Positions 35,985 to 46,905 of a stretch of DNA of 64,000 bases are shown here, piece after piece; the first letter of the stretch is position 1, and every line of letters begins with the position of its first letter. Origin of the DNA: Ligula intestinalis (Eukaryota; Platyhelminthes; Cestoda; Diphyllobothriidea; Diphyllobothriidae). The stretch is taken from the NCBI GenBank assembly GCA_036362985.1, contig JAYGXS010000002.1, forward strand, positions 87,474,182 through 87,538,181. Reading direction: 5' to 3'. The position numbers were made by a program, and so were the translations under genes. The notes below the pieces were generated by a model. The model searched no databases. It was not told the DNA's origin and worked only from the letters and a program-made list of their open reading frames with translations.

Positions 35985-37060
35985 ACGTACGCGTGAATGC
36001 TGGATACAGAACCAGAGAAGTCAAGAAAATGAAAAAGGAGTCATTGCGGTCTGATGCCCAGCCCCCCAGTCAGTCAGCCACTCCACACAAATACACACTG
36101 GACTGACTCCACAATTCAAATTATCCCGTTGGTTAGCAACCTTCTAACCCAAGCCTAAAATTCAATTTCACTCTATTTCCATTCCTAGTCTCTGGTCAAT
36201 TTGCGAGCCGGTCATTTGTCTGGTGGGGGAGGGGGAACGGGCACATTGGCCGACATGGCTAATGATCCAGTCTTCAAGTGTCACAAATAGCGTGACTAGC
36301 TTGCGTCGAAGTGAACTTTCCCAAAGCTCACTGCCGCTGTTCTCGATTTCTGGGAACAGCCAATCAGAGAGGCCACAAAGCTGGCTCCTAGCCAGGCAAC
36401 GAGTACCACACCTACATGCGTAAGCCGATGCAGTCTGCCTGGCCAAAAAACCTTCAAGGCTGACCCAGACAATGACCACTCACACTGGCCGCCGGGATGC
36501 CTGCTGTTAAGCCCGCACTTAGGACCCGGATATACCTCCCAGCTGGTCGTGCACTCCAAAGTCAAACTTCTTCCTGCTTATTCTACATTCACCTTTATAC
36601 AGAATGAACTATTCCTACTATTCTGGCCTCCACCGGCTCCTTTTGTCCTAAAGAACCATGGTCTGAAGATCGCAGTTGCTAGCGTTTACCTCACTTAAAC
36701 CCCCGCGATACATACACAACCTAACAATTTCCGAAAACGCAAACTTCCTCACAAACGCTGTTAAATCTACAGGCTATTGCAATCTGCCAAAAGACGTCCA
36801 AGAAAGATGCTGAAAGCAATCATAATTCATTCCATCTGTGCAGTCCACCATCTTGCAGTCCACCAACTCTACGAATCTCGGTGGCGTATTCCAATGGCTT
36901 GACCTCCAACTGAATGTTAATCTAAAGCCTAAAAGGGGTTTTACACAAGGCGGTCTTTCGACTCCATAGCTGAACTAAATTGAAATTCTCCACGACCTTC
37001 CTCTAGTGAACACCATTTACGACCTAAAGATGATTGTTTCCCTCTTATGAAGGATTCCCC
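35985..37060. repeat. Mixed SINE-like modules S and repeat Q ends
   Basis: The end of repeat Q (GTACGCGTGAATGCTGGATA) lies at 35990-36020. At about 36280-36400 is module S, with GTGACTAGCTTGCGTCGAAG, GCTCACTGCCGCTGTT and ACAGCCAATCAGAGA, as at 41500 and 55430. Its second part (CTTCCTGCTTATTCTACATT to GAAGATCGCAGTTGCTAG) is at 36570-36700. Repeat Q starts again at 36965 (GAAATTCTCCACGACCTTCC). Confidence 0.5.
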
Positions 37061-37970
37061 ACTTCTCTCAGCAGCAGGCCCGTGTCCCTGTAGCGACCTT
37101 GTACTTCTCAGCCATATTTTCCTCGGACGCCGTGGAGACAGGTCATGTCTGGCATGGCCACCACGCGTGCGCAAGAGACGATACCAAAACCTCCGTTCAA
37201 GGTCACCCCCGTCTGGCCTCACTGGCCAACCACTGCTCAAGGGCAGTTCACAAAGGCCCATGGAGCGGGGGATTGTTGATGATCAGGGACTCCCAGAACC
37301 GACGATCTACTGTTCGGTTGCAGTTGTCCGGACCCGGCGATCTACTTGCCGAACTGCGCCTCTGGACTCCGGCCCATTCGTGGCTGGACTGCACTTGTCT
37401 GGGAGTCACTTGCATGCTATTTACACTCTACACTTGTTACACCTGATCAAATTATCCCTAACAGTCTGGCCTTCCACGCCTTATCATATCTATCAGCTTA
37501 TACTCGTCGGGATACGTGCTATCGTCTGTTATCTTCCCGGACCACATCGTATCCCACATCCCCTTCCTCCCTCGAATCCTGACCGCCACCCTTTCACTCG
37601 ATTGCACACAACTGCTTACTGCCCCCAGCCCCCCCGGTCGGCTCTCTTGCTTTTTATCACCTTTTCGCACACGTAGCCTCGACGCGCTGAGATGAAGAAC
37701 CATTACTGACTTTGTGGTGGATAGGCAACGATGCTGTCCACTTCCCTCCCCTTTTCATTGGCGTACTAGGAGTCAGACTAACCGACCACCACCATAACCT
37801 TGCGCTGTCCCTACAAGTCGCTCCTTCGGCCGACAGCCAACAATGGTTCGTTGTTCAATGCGAGCAGCCTCAAGCTCATGTGTCTTCGCTAGTGAACTGT
37901 CCCCACGAGATGACCAGGTGACACCTATCTCTGCAAAAAGATTTCACCGATAATGAGACTGTGTAGATGG
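37061..37970. other. No recognised gene; part of repeat Q near its end
   Basis: The plus-strand frame at 37047-37676 is long (209 codons) but has the overlapping two-frame openness of C-rich repeat DNA. The part at 37545-37640 (CCTTCCTCCCTCGAATCCTG, CCCCCCCGGTCGGCTCTC) belongs to repeat Q. No protein family pattern was seen. Confidence 0.4.
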
Positions 37971-37973
37971 ATA

Positions 37974-38470
37974 CAGTAGTCGCCGGGTGTTAAGCCCACG
38001 GTTAACAGGCCCAGCCGCGTATTAAACCCAAATCAGCTTGGGCCGGAACAGAGTGAGATTCTCATCTTTCTGCGTTCGCAACTGGTTCAATAATTTTGGT
38101 CATTCGTACGCAAAACAAAGCGGTCTACAGGCATCAGATTTCACAAAATTCGACGATTTCTGGTGCCTGGAGAATGACATCAAAGAGCACTTGCGAGTGA
38201 AGTTTCCTCCAAAACAACTGAAACAAGAGTGCTTTTCTTAAACGTGATGCAATTCATTTTTTTGTTTTTGTTATTACGTAACATACAGACAAACAGCATT
38301 CTTTTCTAGTACATAACCAAGCTCTACACATAATACAGTACGTATGTAATGTAAAGTGCCTATCCTGCGTTTGCTAATCAAGAACTAGGACGCTCCGGTT
38401 AATGCGCCCGCCACTTATTAAGCCCATTTTGGCCTGGGCCCGAGATGGGCTTAATAACCGGCGACTACTG
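37974..38470. mobile_element. pogo/Tigger-type non-autonomous element, complete
   Basis: The ends CAGTAGTCGCCGGGTGTTAAG and (reverse complement of the right end) CAGTAGTCGCCGGTTATTAAG match over about 40 bases with few changes. TA flanks both sides (37972-37973 and 38471-38472), as expected for the Tc1/mariner/pogo target duplication. A plus-strand frame inside (38038-38241) gives FDDFWCLENDIKEHL and KFPPKQLKQECF, perhaps a transposase scrap. The total is 497 bases. It lies in the J-K intron of the TRPM gene. Confidence 0.75.
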
Positions 38471-38568
38471 TAGTAGGAGTGTCAGGAATCAAAAACAGAT
38501 CACTGGTTCGGCTTCTTGGTCACTTTTGCTATGGCTGCCAATATAAAATTAAAGAAAAATTTACTTAC

Positions 38569-38746
38569 AGGTTGTTTATTTCGGTAATGCTGGCCTCAAC
38601 GGTGGTGGGGACCTTTTCTGCTTGAAGCACTTTCGCGCTCACGGCTCTCTCGACGAAGTCGATTCTGCTTTTCTCATTGACCACAATCCGCGATAGCTTA
38701 CCGTACGGAGTTTTGTCCTCGCTATCACGCTTAAATACTCGTTTAG
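38569..38746 (-). CDS. TRPM channel, exon J (post-TRP domain)
   Basis: The acceptor CTCACACCATGCAG is followed by CT, which completes the G left by exon I to GCT (Ala). The 58 codons read KRVFKRDSEDKTPYGKLSRI, then VNEKSRIDFVERAVSAKVL and EASITEINN, and end CT|GTAAGT (phase 2). The block Y-G-K-L..V-N-E-K-S-R-I-D-F-V-E-R aligns with the region after the TRP helix of animal TRPMs (pattern YGLKLF....EL..VHDFEE). The last 15 residues start the coiled coil. Confidence 0.75.
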
Positions 38747-38749
38747 CTG

Positions 38750-40970
38750 CATGGTGTGAGGAAAAGAACTACTTTGAGAAACTGTGTCGAAATAGTGAAT
38801 GCCCATTTTCAGTCATCAACGTGAGCATTTGATAGGTTCGGGCTAAATTTCCGAAGTACTTGCAAAGAATGTTTTCACATGTTTTTTTGTTGAAATATTT
38901 TGTCTATATTTACTCAGTTTTTTGATGTTTTTGTACCTTTTGACAATTTTTTGTGAAGCTTTTTGTAAGTTTTTAAAAACTGGTCCTATATTTCAGACAC
39001 ATTTGAACAAAAATGAGTTTCGAATCCTGATTCACGCTACTACTTGACATGAGGACTTTCGAGTAAGGTGGTTACGAAGGGGACCTGCGACGCTGAAGGC
39101 GAAAGGGGTTGCCCATGACACAGCTACCAGTCGTTGGCACAAACATTTTAATTCTGGCGACCTCAATTGGAAAGACAAGCCTAGTTTCACTCGATCATCA
39201 GAATCGGACTATGAAGCCTAGCTTCCTACTTTTGAACAGGAAACATCGTCAATCTGCCCTGATTTGGGAGCAGTATCTCAAGTCGGTCTTAAATTGGTCT
39301 TAGAATACCTACATCAAGTTGATTTTGTCCACGACCCACATGAACTGCCAATCGACACATTAAAATTTGAACCAGGCGAAGATCACGAGAGTGCTATCCC
39401 GCCCCCTGCCCCCCTCTCCCTCTTAACCACATCGCACTGGCTTTCATGAATATGAGCTAACGTGAACTGCCAGGCTTTGACAACTCTCCCCCCCTCGCCA
39501 TGCGCCCACATATAAGACTGGTAGCTTCTACTCTATTTACCTATCAATTTTCACCCTTCTAGGTCGACACGTAATTGGACAGTTCATTTATCTTATAAAT
39601 AGGCAACGAGCGTTTGCAGTTGAGTAACAGAATCTAAGAATAGTAGCTTCTACTATCAAGTTTCACCCTTCTAGGTCGACATTTAAGTGGACAGTTAATT
39701 GATCTCATTAATAAACAATGACCGTTTGCAGTTGAATAAGTGGTCGCGAAATTGTATGACTTCAATAAATTCTGCTTATCTCGTGATGTTCGCCTTGTTT
39801 AAATGTTTTTAATTTTCTGAGAAGACGTTAACAGCTGCCGCTAATTCTTAAAAAACCTCAGAACAATAGATTCTGAAAGCGCGTTGTGAAATCTGATGAG
39901 AAATTGATACATCTACTTCACTATAACCGGAAAAAGTAGTTGATTTGGGCTTTTTGGGGAGGTTGAAGAAGCACACAGAAAATTCTTCCAATCAAAGCTT
40001 AACGAATGATGGGCCTTTTGGAAGAATAGTTATTATTGTTTTTGTTGCCAAAAGCAAGATAGGGATTAAAATGAATACATTTTTGCATGAAATCCAGTTT
40101 TTGCAAACTCCGTAGAATGTTTGGCTCAACCTAATATTTGTCCTGTAGGACCTAAAATTCGCAACACCCTCTTAACAGAAGCTCTCTAAACAGACTAGAA
40201 CTTTTGTGCATTAGGTTTAAGAGGCCTATGCAGTTACCTAACCTAGTGGTTTAAGAAGCCTGCATTTACCGGCGAAGAGTATACAGCTGTCACAAGCTAT
40301 TTTTTCATACTGAATTAATCCTGCCTATGTTGGAATCCATATTTCCTTGCTAAACCTCAAGGTAAACTGAGCTAATCGCAGAATTCGAGATGATCGGAAC
40401 AGACAACATACACTTCTGTACTCACAGGTTTTCAAAAACCTAAACAGTCAAGGTCTCCTGTCTACTTGTTTCAAATCATATAGACTTCCGTGACGTCCAT
40501 GGGAAAAGTGCAAGTCTTTGTTCCTTATGCATAAAGTCTTCTATTTGGCCACTCACATTAAAGAATTACAATGGCGATCGTATCGTCGGCAGCCAACGCT
40601 AAGAAAGTAGTAGCGTATATCAAACTTTCTTTCGCTCGTTGCGGACAGCGGCATGGCGGAAGAGGGTCTGGCGTTGTTAGAAAAGCTGTCTTCACAAATT
40701 GTTAGTTCTTGCTAATAAAAAAAGATCCGAAATAGAAGCCACGAAGTAGTCCAAATCCTACGCTTATTTCGTAGGTTGCGTGAACGAACTTCGTAGACTA
40801 GTCTCCATTAAATGCCGAATTTTCAGGTAGAGTAAGCCTTTAATATTGGCTGTCAGAAAAGACCTATGATGGCTATAAGAGAAACTGTATTATAGAATGA
40901 ATCACTCATTACTACCAAATAAACAACTGTTGCAACAAAAAGAAGAAAAAAAAATACATGAAGCAACCTA
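38750..40970. other. Intron I-J of the TRPM gene; tandem duplication inside
   Basis: Non-coding AT-rich DNA. The only structure noticed is a diverged tandem duplication at 39520-39745, listed separately. Between 40560 and 40800 a moderately GC-richer patch has no frame of interest. Confidence 0.5.
39520..39745. repeat. Diverged tandem duplication, unit about 115 bp
   Basis: Two successive units share GTAGCTTCTACT, TTTCACCCTTCTAGGTCGAC, then (A/T)..TGGACAGTT(C/A)ATT, and CGTTTGCAGTTGA(G/A)TAA. The second unit is offset by about 120 bases and has a small deletion near its start. Confidence 0.65.
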
Positions 40971-40971
40971 C

Positions 40972-41117
40972 CAGAGGAACGACAAATCTTGAAAGCATAA
41001 TGGATAACAGAAAATGGCTTTGGAAGAGGAGATCTCCTCCTGTAATTTTGGGTTTTTGAAAGGCGATCGAATTGCCAGTAATCCAGTGAATTCGGTGATA
41101 GCCTGTTGAAGACTTCA
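40972..41117 (-). CDS. TRPM channel, exon I (TRP helix)
   Basis: The acceptor TCCGTTCTTTTCAG is followed by T, which completes the AG left by exon H to AGT (Ser): I-A-V-F-S-E-V-F-N-R-L. The 48 codons include LDYWQFDRLSKTQNY then RRRSPLPKPFSVIHYAF. The W-x-F-x-R motif followed by a basic stretch and P-L-P-x-P is the TRP helix and its exit (family pattern VWKFQRY......PPP). The helix couples the gate to cytosolic domains. The donor is TCTG|GTAGGT (phase 1). Confidence 0.85.
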
Positions 41118-41487
41118 CTGAAAAGAACGGAGACTTTTACTCCAGCGAAATGCACGTAAAGAAATCAAGTGCATTGCATGGTAAAGTGGTGCAGTTTTTT
41201 GGGGGGGGGGGGAGAGGGAGCGATTTCGCTTTGACTCTTTAGTAACCGTTAGGTAGAGAAGGGGTTGACAGCTATCTCTATGTCATTGTATGTTCTTTCA
41301 TTCCCTCTCGGTTCAAAGGGATTAAACCAACCAGGATGAACAGTAAATACGAAGTCCGTGGTTAAGGGAGGCGTTACTACATTGGATTAATCTTTTTGAT
41401 TATGTATAACATGGATACTTATCCACAAGTCTAGCTTCAGATTACAATTGTTTGCAATTCCCGCCACAACATATAGGATTATACTGC

Positions 41488-41911
41488 AGTGACTAGCTCA
41501 TCACGAAGTGCACTTGTGAACGCCTGTTGTGACTAGCTCAAGTCGCAGTGCACTTTCGGAAGGCTCGCTGTTTCCGGTCTCTGCAACAGCCAATCACAGA
41601 CCGACACTCACCAGGCACTACTTCAGACGCCGTCCACTGGCTTGCGGTTGGACGGTCGTCTGATAGTCAATTTCCTACTGCCTCTTCTCAAGTTCATTCT
41701 GTAAAGAATATATTCTTCCTACATCTCCGGCCTTCCCATTACTTCTCTCATCTCCTACGGAACCTGGCCTGGAAGATCGCAGCTGTTAAGGTTAACCTTC
41801 TTAACACCAGGCGATAATAACACAGTGCACAATGAGCCTCGTATCTCACAAGGTAAAGGGTTGGCTGCGCAAAAGCCTATCCTGCTGTGTGAGTTCGACT
41901 CCCACTGAGGC
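41488..41911 (+). repeat. SINE-like module S with downstream tRNA-like sequence
   Basis: The segment 41500-41610 (TGACTAGCTCAAGTCGCAGT, GGAAGGCTCGCTGTTTCCGG, CAACAGCCAATCACAGACCG) recurs at 36285 and 55430. The segment 41690-41800 (TTCATTCTGTAAAGAATA to GGAAGATCGCAGCTGTTA) recurs at 36570, 42250 and 47965. At 41836-41911 is a 76-base tRNA-like block with GAGTTCGACTCCC (B box), GCCTC/GAGGC ends and a GGCT..AGCC stem around GCA. The D arm does not fold, so it is not a working tRNA. Confidence 0.55.
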
Positions 41912-42049
41912 CGTGAATGTTTCTCAATTGGGTCAAATGAAGTAAGCAAAGCTGCAAAACCTCCCTAACAATTAAGTGAGCCCAGTAGCCATTCTAGGGG
42001 ATTCCAGATGATTGTTTAGGAAATCCTGCCCGGGCAGTCAGCTTGCTGT

Positions 42050-42420
42050 TCCGTAATGGTGGATTCCATACAAGCGGTAATTTGGGCCGGTCAAATCGAT
42101 CACAGTGTGATTCAATTCACGGCGTACGGCGAGCCTTATAGCTCGATGGTCAGGGAGTGGATGCAGGCAGCATCGTTGGCCGCTGTGACGACACCGCGCT
42201 CTCTCACGATTGAACGCCATGCCAGACCGCGTGACCACTTACTCTTAACCATCCCTTTATCCTTCTGTACAGAAAACACCTTTCCTTCCACTCCGCTATC
42301 CCATAACTTCTCTCTGTTCCTGAGGAAGTGGGCCTCCAGGATCGCAGACGTTAGGGTCAACTCTATTAGCGGATTCCCAACTGCTATTTTTTCGTGGGAG
42401 CACGCGTAAGCGCAGGCTCA
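42050..42420 (+). repeat. SINE-like module S variant
   Basis: 42240-42375 matches the second half of module S: CCTTCTGTACAGAAAACACC, then CTTCTCTCTGTTCCTGAGGA and CCAGGATCGCAGACGTTAGG. The first half (42050-42230) resembles 47800-47950 only loosely. No gene was seen. Confidence 0.45.
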
Positions 42421-42569
42421 CGAGGCGCCAGCAGCCTGCACCTAAACCCTGCTGGTCCGGGACACAGCAGGCTATAAAACTATAAGTGTGTCACCTGTAT
42501 CCGACCCTTTCCCCCGCTTTGTTGAATCTGTCATGATACCGGATATGGCGGAGGGGACGGACGGTGATT

Positions 42570-43452
42570 GGGGCAAAACTTGACCCAAGAAAATTCTTTT
42601 TCTCTCTAAGAGTGTAATCCAGGAATGGAATGCCCTTCCCGTGGAAATTGTCATGTCCCCATCTGTGGACACCTTTAGGACAAAGCTTGACAAGCAACGC
42701 CTTACGGGTCACCATGGCAACTGAGGTCTCCGAAACAAAACACTGAAATGCTATAAATATATGCTAATAGTAATTTTTAAGTAGTATTACGATTATTTGA
42801 TCAAATACTTTATAAGCCGTACTTAGCTATCTCGCGTCCCTGCTCACTATGCGAATTGCGCTGATCGCGTCTGCAGTCGCATCTACCACACCTATGGTCG
42901 TAGGCTACGCGGCGCTGTCACGCTCTTTCTCGTATCGACCTAAACACCTACTGCTGACGACGTGGCAGGTTCCGCTGCTTTTGTCACAGCAAGGGCGTAT
43001 CATGGTCGCATCTCCGGTTCTTGGGGACGTTCTCGTGACTCTGAGGTCTCGTTCTCGTGTGACCTTTCGGATGTAGATATTACTCGTAATGGACCCCGTG
43101 GCTGCCACCAACATTCACAGCAGCATGCTGGTTCTATCTTTTACATACTTTCTCCCACGAGCAACAATTTTGCTCCTAAAAACCACAAATGACATTCCAT
43201 TATGTATTAGGAGCCATACTTTAGGAGTTTTTTCACTGTCTACTCTTCTTGTTCAGTTACACTGCTGGCTCGTGTTAATTGACATCACCACGTGAGTATA
43301 TTACTTGAAACAAGCGGGTAGTCGCCTACAATTGTGTCAACCACTTCTTTGGAATTTTCGGCTGTGCCGAGGCATTTCTTAAACACTATGGACCATTTGG
43401 GAGTTCAAAGGCGTTTGCCTATATTTCCTTTAATAAACTTGACTTGACTTGA
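42570..43452 (+). mobile_element. CR1/Jockey-type LINE, RT end and 3' UTR with TTGAC tail
   Basis: The segment 42600-42722 encodes FFSLRVIQEWNALPVEIVM, then SVDTFRTKLDKQRL and a stop. This is the end of a LINE RT (family pattern R....WN.LP......S...FK..LD). It is followed by about 720 bases without a frame, ending TAAACTTGACTTGACTTG, a short tandem tail. It differs from the other LINEs in this window. Confidence 0.65.
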
Positions 43453-43982
43453 ATATAAAGCGTGGTAGATACAGTGCAAGCCGACCATACCTTAAAACTA
43501 ACTCCTCATGCGCAAGTTATCGCATTCAATTTCAGGCTATTGATGCCTGTGGTTGGCAAAGTGGAACCCCACGGTCGAGGTGTCCTCTTAAATAGATCCC
43601 ACATACAGATATTGCCTATAAAAACGACACGGTTGGAAGACGCCTTCGACAAAGGGGACAAGCGATTTTGTTGACCCTCAGCCACAAGCAGGTTTTAAGT
43701 TAAAACAGAGACAGCCTACGTCAGACTACGAAAGTAGAGGACCAATAAATTACCCTCTTCCAAAGAATGGACGACTAACTTTCCTAAATTGCAACAAATG
43801 AAGAAGCTGTACATTTTTAATAGTGTTCAAGGTAGACCTGTGGGTATATGTTGTTAGTTGGGAACTACAGCAAGCAGCTTAGGGCAATAGCCGACGCCGT
43901 AGAAGTTTAAACACAGTTCATGTATCATTACTCAATGAAGTAATCATAATTTTGGCATCAGCTGCAACGCACAGCTGCTCAC
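43453..43982. other. Intron H-I, no recognised feature
   Basis: Between the LINE tail and exon H there is only AT-rich DNA with short frames. Confidence 0.4.
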
Positions 43983-44112
43983 CTAAAGACCGCGATCAGG
44001 AGGTTAATCAGCAAGACCAGAGCAAAGAAGAGGTAAAGCACTTGTAGAACATTTGCTATTGGATTGGAAACGGGGCAGTTGTCTACGGTGGGATCACAGC
44101 CTTCGTTCAAGC
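43983..44112 (-). CDS. TRPM channel, exon H (pore end and S6)
   Basis: An excellent acceptor (CTTCTTTTCTTTTAG) is followed by GC, completing the G of exon G to GGC. The 42 codons read LNEGCDPTVDNCPVSNP and then the S6 helix ANVLQVLYLFFALVLLINLL, followed by IAVF, and end in AG|GTGAGC (phase 2). The two cysteines after the filter match the extracellular disulfide loop of TRPM channels. The helix end L-L-I-N-L-L-I-A-V-F is near-identical to the TRPM gate signature (N-I-L-L-V-N-L-L-I-A-V/M-F). Confidence 0.9.
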
Positions 44113-44221
44113 CTAAAAGAAAAGAAGGCCGATAAATGTTTTCATCGACTAGGCGAAAAGCAAAAACGCCTCGAAATAATCGTATAATGACATGCGCGAA
44201 AAAGTGAGGTACAGATATCTT

Positions 44222-44767
44222 ATCGTTTTCTTCATCCCTCAAAGAAGACGAAGAAGAAGGTTCAAGGACATGGACCGAGTTATATTGGGACTGACCTTTC
44301 AAACACTATAGTTTCCATCGTCAGGGTAACGTGGTGTTTGTTCCTGTTTGCCGGGACTGTTTCAGCCTCGCTGCATGCCTGTTATTATAGCCGTGCTCGG
44401 CGCATGAACTTTAACCTGCTTGTTCGCTGCTGATTGTTTGTGGGATTGACCGCTGGGGGGCTCGTGTGACCTTTGCCCCCTTTGTGGCTGTCGAAATTGT
44501 CGGCAAGCCACTGCGCTTACTGGCCTGTCTCTTGTCCAGCGACGGACTAATCAGTTGCTGCTGCCCGAAATCAGGTCAAAGTTCGTACGCCGAGCACGGA
44601 TATAATAACAGGCATGCAGCGAGGCCAAAACAGTCCCGGCAAGCAGGAACAACCACCACGTTACTCTGACGATGGAAACAAGCGAGTGTTCGAAACATCA
44701 GTCCGGATATAATTCGGTCCATGTCCTTTAACCTTATTCGTCCTCGTCGGGGGATGAGGAAGACGAT
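44222..44767. mobile_element. Foldback element with arms of about 200 bp
   Basis: 44222-44418 is the inverted complement of 44572-44767 with modest divergence. The inner 108 bases (GTTTCCATCGTCAGGGTAAC outward to GGCATGCAGCG) are about 90% alike. The outer part pairs GACATGGACCGAG with CTCGGTCCATGTC. The loop of about 150 bases is GC-richer and non-coding. It lies 110 bases upstream of exon H in the G-H intron. Confidence 0.75.
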
Positions 44768-45212
44768 AATCGTATACTTCTAGAAGTACAATGTCCACAC
44801 GGCTGTGACAACCATTGAGGTAGTCCAGTACCGATGCGCATTTACTGTAAAGATGGTCATTGGACGACTGAAAATGTATTTTAAGTAACAGTACGCTACA
44901 CCTTTGCTTTAAGGGTCATGGGCATTAGTTTGCCTGAACAGAGCACTAAAAAGGCGAATCTAGGAGTCAATTTAAAAGCGTGTTTGCCAATGGCAACTGA
45001 AAACATGAACAGCTTTTCAATTCCTACTCTCTTTGTGAACTTGAGTAGCAGTTCAGACTTGCTAAATTTGACTCCAAATCGCATGAGTGGGCCACGGTTG
45101 CAAAGAAGAAAGACGATAGATTTGGAACTAACTAGACGGAATTCTAATGAAATGGACAATTTAAGAAGCTCCAAGCTAAAAGGCACCTTCTCGAGAGTAC
45201 AAACGTTCTTAC

Positions 45213-45587
45213 CTGCAAGGCCGTCTGGTTCTATCTCTCCATAGAGGTTATAGTAGGGATATTCCAGCATGCTTAGGAGTTCTCTGACAGAAAATTCCCT
45301 TACATAAGGATAACTCAATCGTTGCAATGCAATAGCCTGTGGAACAAGCACAATGACAATCACTACCAGAAAGATCGAGAACTCCTGCAGCATCGGCTTC
45401 ATGATGAGAATATGCGGGCCGAATGGCCTGAAAACCAGAAGGTAATCGAGTATCCGAACGTAGCACAAGATGACTAAAAGAAACAAGAGGAAGGTAGACT
45501 TGAAGAACCCGGTGCTAACATTAGTATAATAAAATGGTTTCTTCACATAAGGGGAAGATGCGATCGCGGGAACAAGAATTATATTGG
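45213..45587 (-). CDS. TRPM channel, exon G (S4, S5, pore filter)
   Basis: The frame reads GFFKSTFLLFLLVILCYVRI for S4 with a single arginine, and VFRPFGPHILIMKPMLQEF for the S4-S5 linker (family pattern NLGPKI.M...M). Then come IFLVVIVIVLVPQAIAL for S5, and LLSMLEYPYYNLYGEIEPDG for the pore helix and filter (pattern FGQI..D). It ends GCAG|GTAAGA in phase 1, fitting exon H. The start is uncertain: the phase-compatible acceptor GTTGAG at 45588 is weak, and TACTAATGTTAG at about 45516 would look better but breaks phase with exon F. The gate region is certain, the first 25 residues are not. Confidence 0.85.
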
Positions 45588-46269
45588 CTCAACATTTTGG
45601 ATTCGTGTCTAAACCCATAAGCACCCTTTTTCGTGTATTTTGCCTCGTTGAAATCGAAAATATGGCCCGGTCCCGTCGAGTGAGCTGCACCTTAAAACTT
45701 GTGTCTTTAGTCTTTCACACCACTGCTGCCTGTTCGGGAATTCCTGTCCAGTTTATTCTACGTAGTTGCTTGTTCCACAATTGCTTTAGTTCTGGTAAAC
45801 AAGTCCGGACATTTCCTGCTGCTGCAGTGAGCATTTCGGTCTCATGACTTGGCGTCTGCCGCTTCTTGTTAGAGTGGAAATGCACCTAATGAACTTTAAG
45901 GGAGGGTTTGTGTTTGTTTCGTTTTTCTGTGCGAATGACCAGCGCTAAGAGAGTAGTTGACTCAAACTTCCAAAGATAGACTGAAGTTTGTCTCATACTA
46001 TGGATTGTCATGCCAATTTTGTCCTCCCTTGGTTTTACTGGTGTAATTTATTTAAGGACAATACGTTTTTCGCGTTTTACTTCACTATTTTTTTCGGGTA
46101 GCTTTTGTTTTTGTCAGCGAGGGGTTACGAAACTTCATCTCTAAATCCTCTTTCCAAACCAAGGGTCATCAAAACACCGTAGCTTTAACAAGAATAAATT
46201 CAAAATCGACGTTCTTACCAGAAGCCGAACTAAATAAACTCAAACAGTTGACCAGGCAAGTGAACTTAC

Positions 46270-46441
46270 GAAAGAAGACGAACACCTCTTGCACCACATC
46301 TAAATCGTCAATAGCGGCCACTCTGAGGATGAGCCATACAAAAAATACCACATATGTGAAATAATTGAACATGGTGAACGGTGTGGTTTTGGCGCTCCGA
46401 TATGCCGTCATCCAGGATGAAGAATACCAGTGGACGAAAAA
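46270..46441 (-). CDS. TRPM channel, exon F (S3)
   Basis: The acceptor CATTTTTGTTTCAG is followed in phase 0 by FFVHWYSSSWMTAYRSAKTT, then FNYFTYVVFFVWLILRV (S3) and DLDVVQEVFVFF. Two donors exist, both phase 1: TTTC|GTAAGT at 46270 (drawn) and TCTG|GTAAGA about 60 bases further on, which would add about 20 residues. The stretch F-N-Y-F-T aligns with W-N-V-x-D of TRPM S3: the asparagine is kept, the aspartate is threonine. Confidence 0.75.
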
Positions 46442-46905
46442 CTGAAACAAAAATGGAAGCATTACCCCCAGATTACCATAATATGGCATAGAAATAGGGA
46501 ATTGAAAGTCCAGGTTTTGGAGGTACACACGTGCTGCATCCGCAATCTACTTGGAAGGTATGATTTAAGATTTTTTAATAAAGTAGTTATTTGGACCACC
46601 ATACGAATTTACCCTTCTCTATTTAAACGTATTCTAAGACATTTAAATCGCTGTTCTGTCGAGTTGTGCTCTAAAGATACTTCATACAGACGAGGAGTAG
46701 AATCATTTAAAGCGATTTTACTCTGTATAAGTGTGTATATGAAAGGTGGTCGTATACTAAGTTGGCAGGGAGCGTTTGCGGTGAAATGTTTCTCTGGTCT
46801 TGCTTTGTATGATATATGTATGTCTGATTAATATTCACAAGGAATAGAAACCTATCTTGCGTAAAATGTTATATGTCTGATGCAAGGAAGATTTATTGTG
46901 ATCCA

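Noticed and set aside
37047..37676. 209-codon plus-strand frame.
   Set aside because: Runs through C-rich repeat DNA (including repeat Q) and is open in overlapping frames; no domain.
41836..41911. Candidate tRNA gene (76 bases, GCA in the anticodon position).
   Set aside because: The D arm cannot pair, one acceptor pair fails, and position 33 is C instead of T; it is kept only as a tRNA-like block of a SINE.
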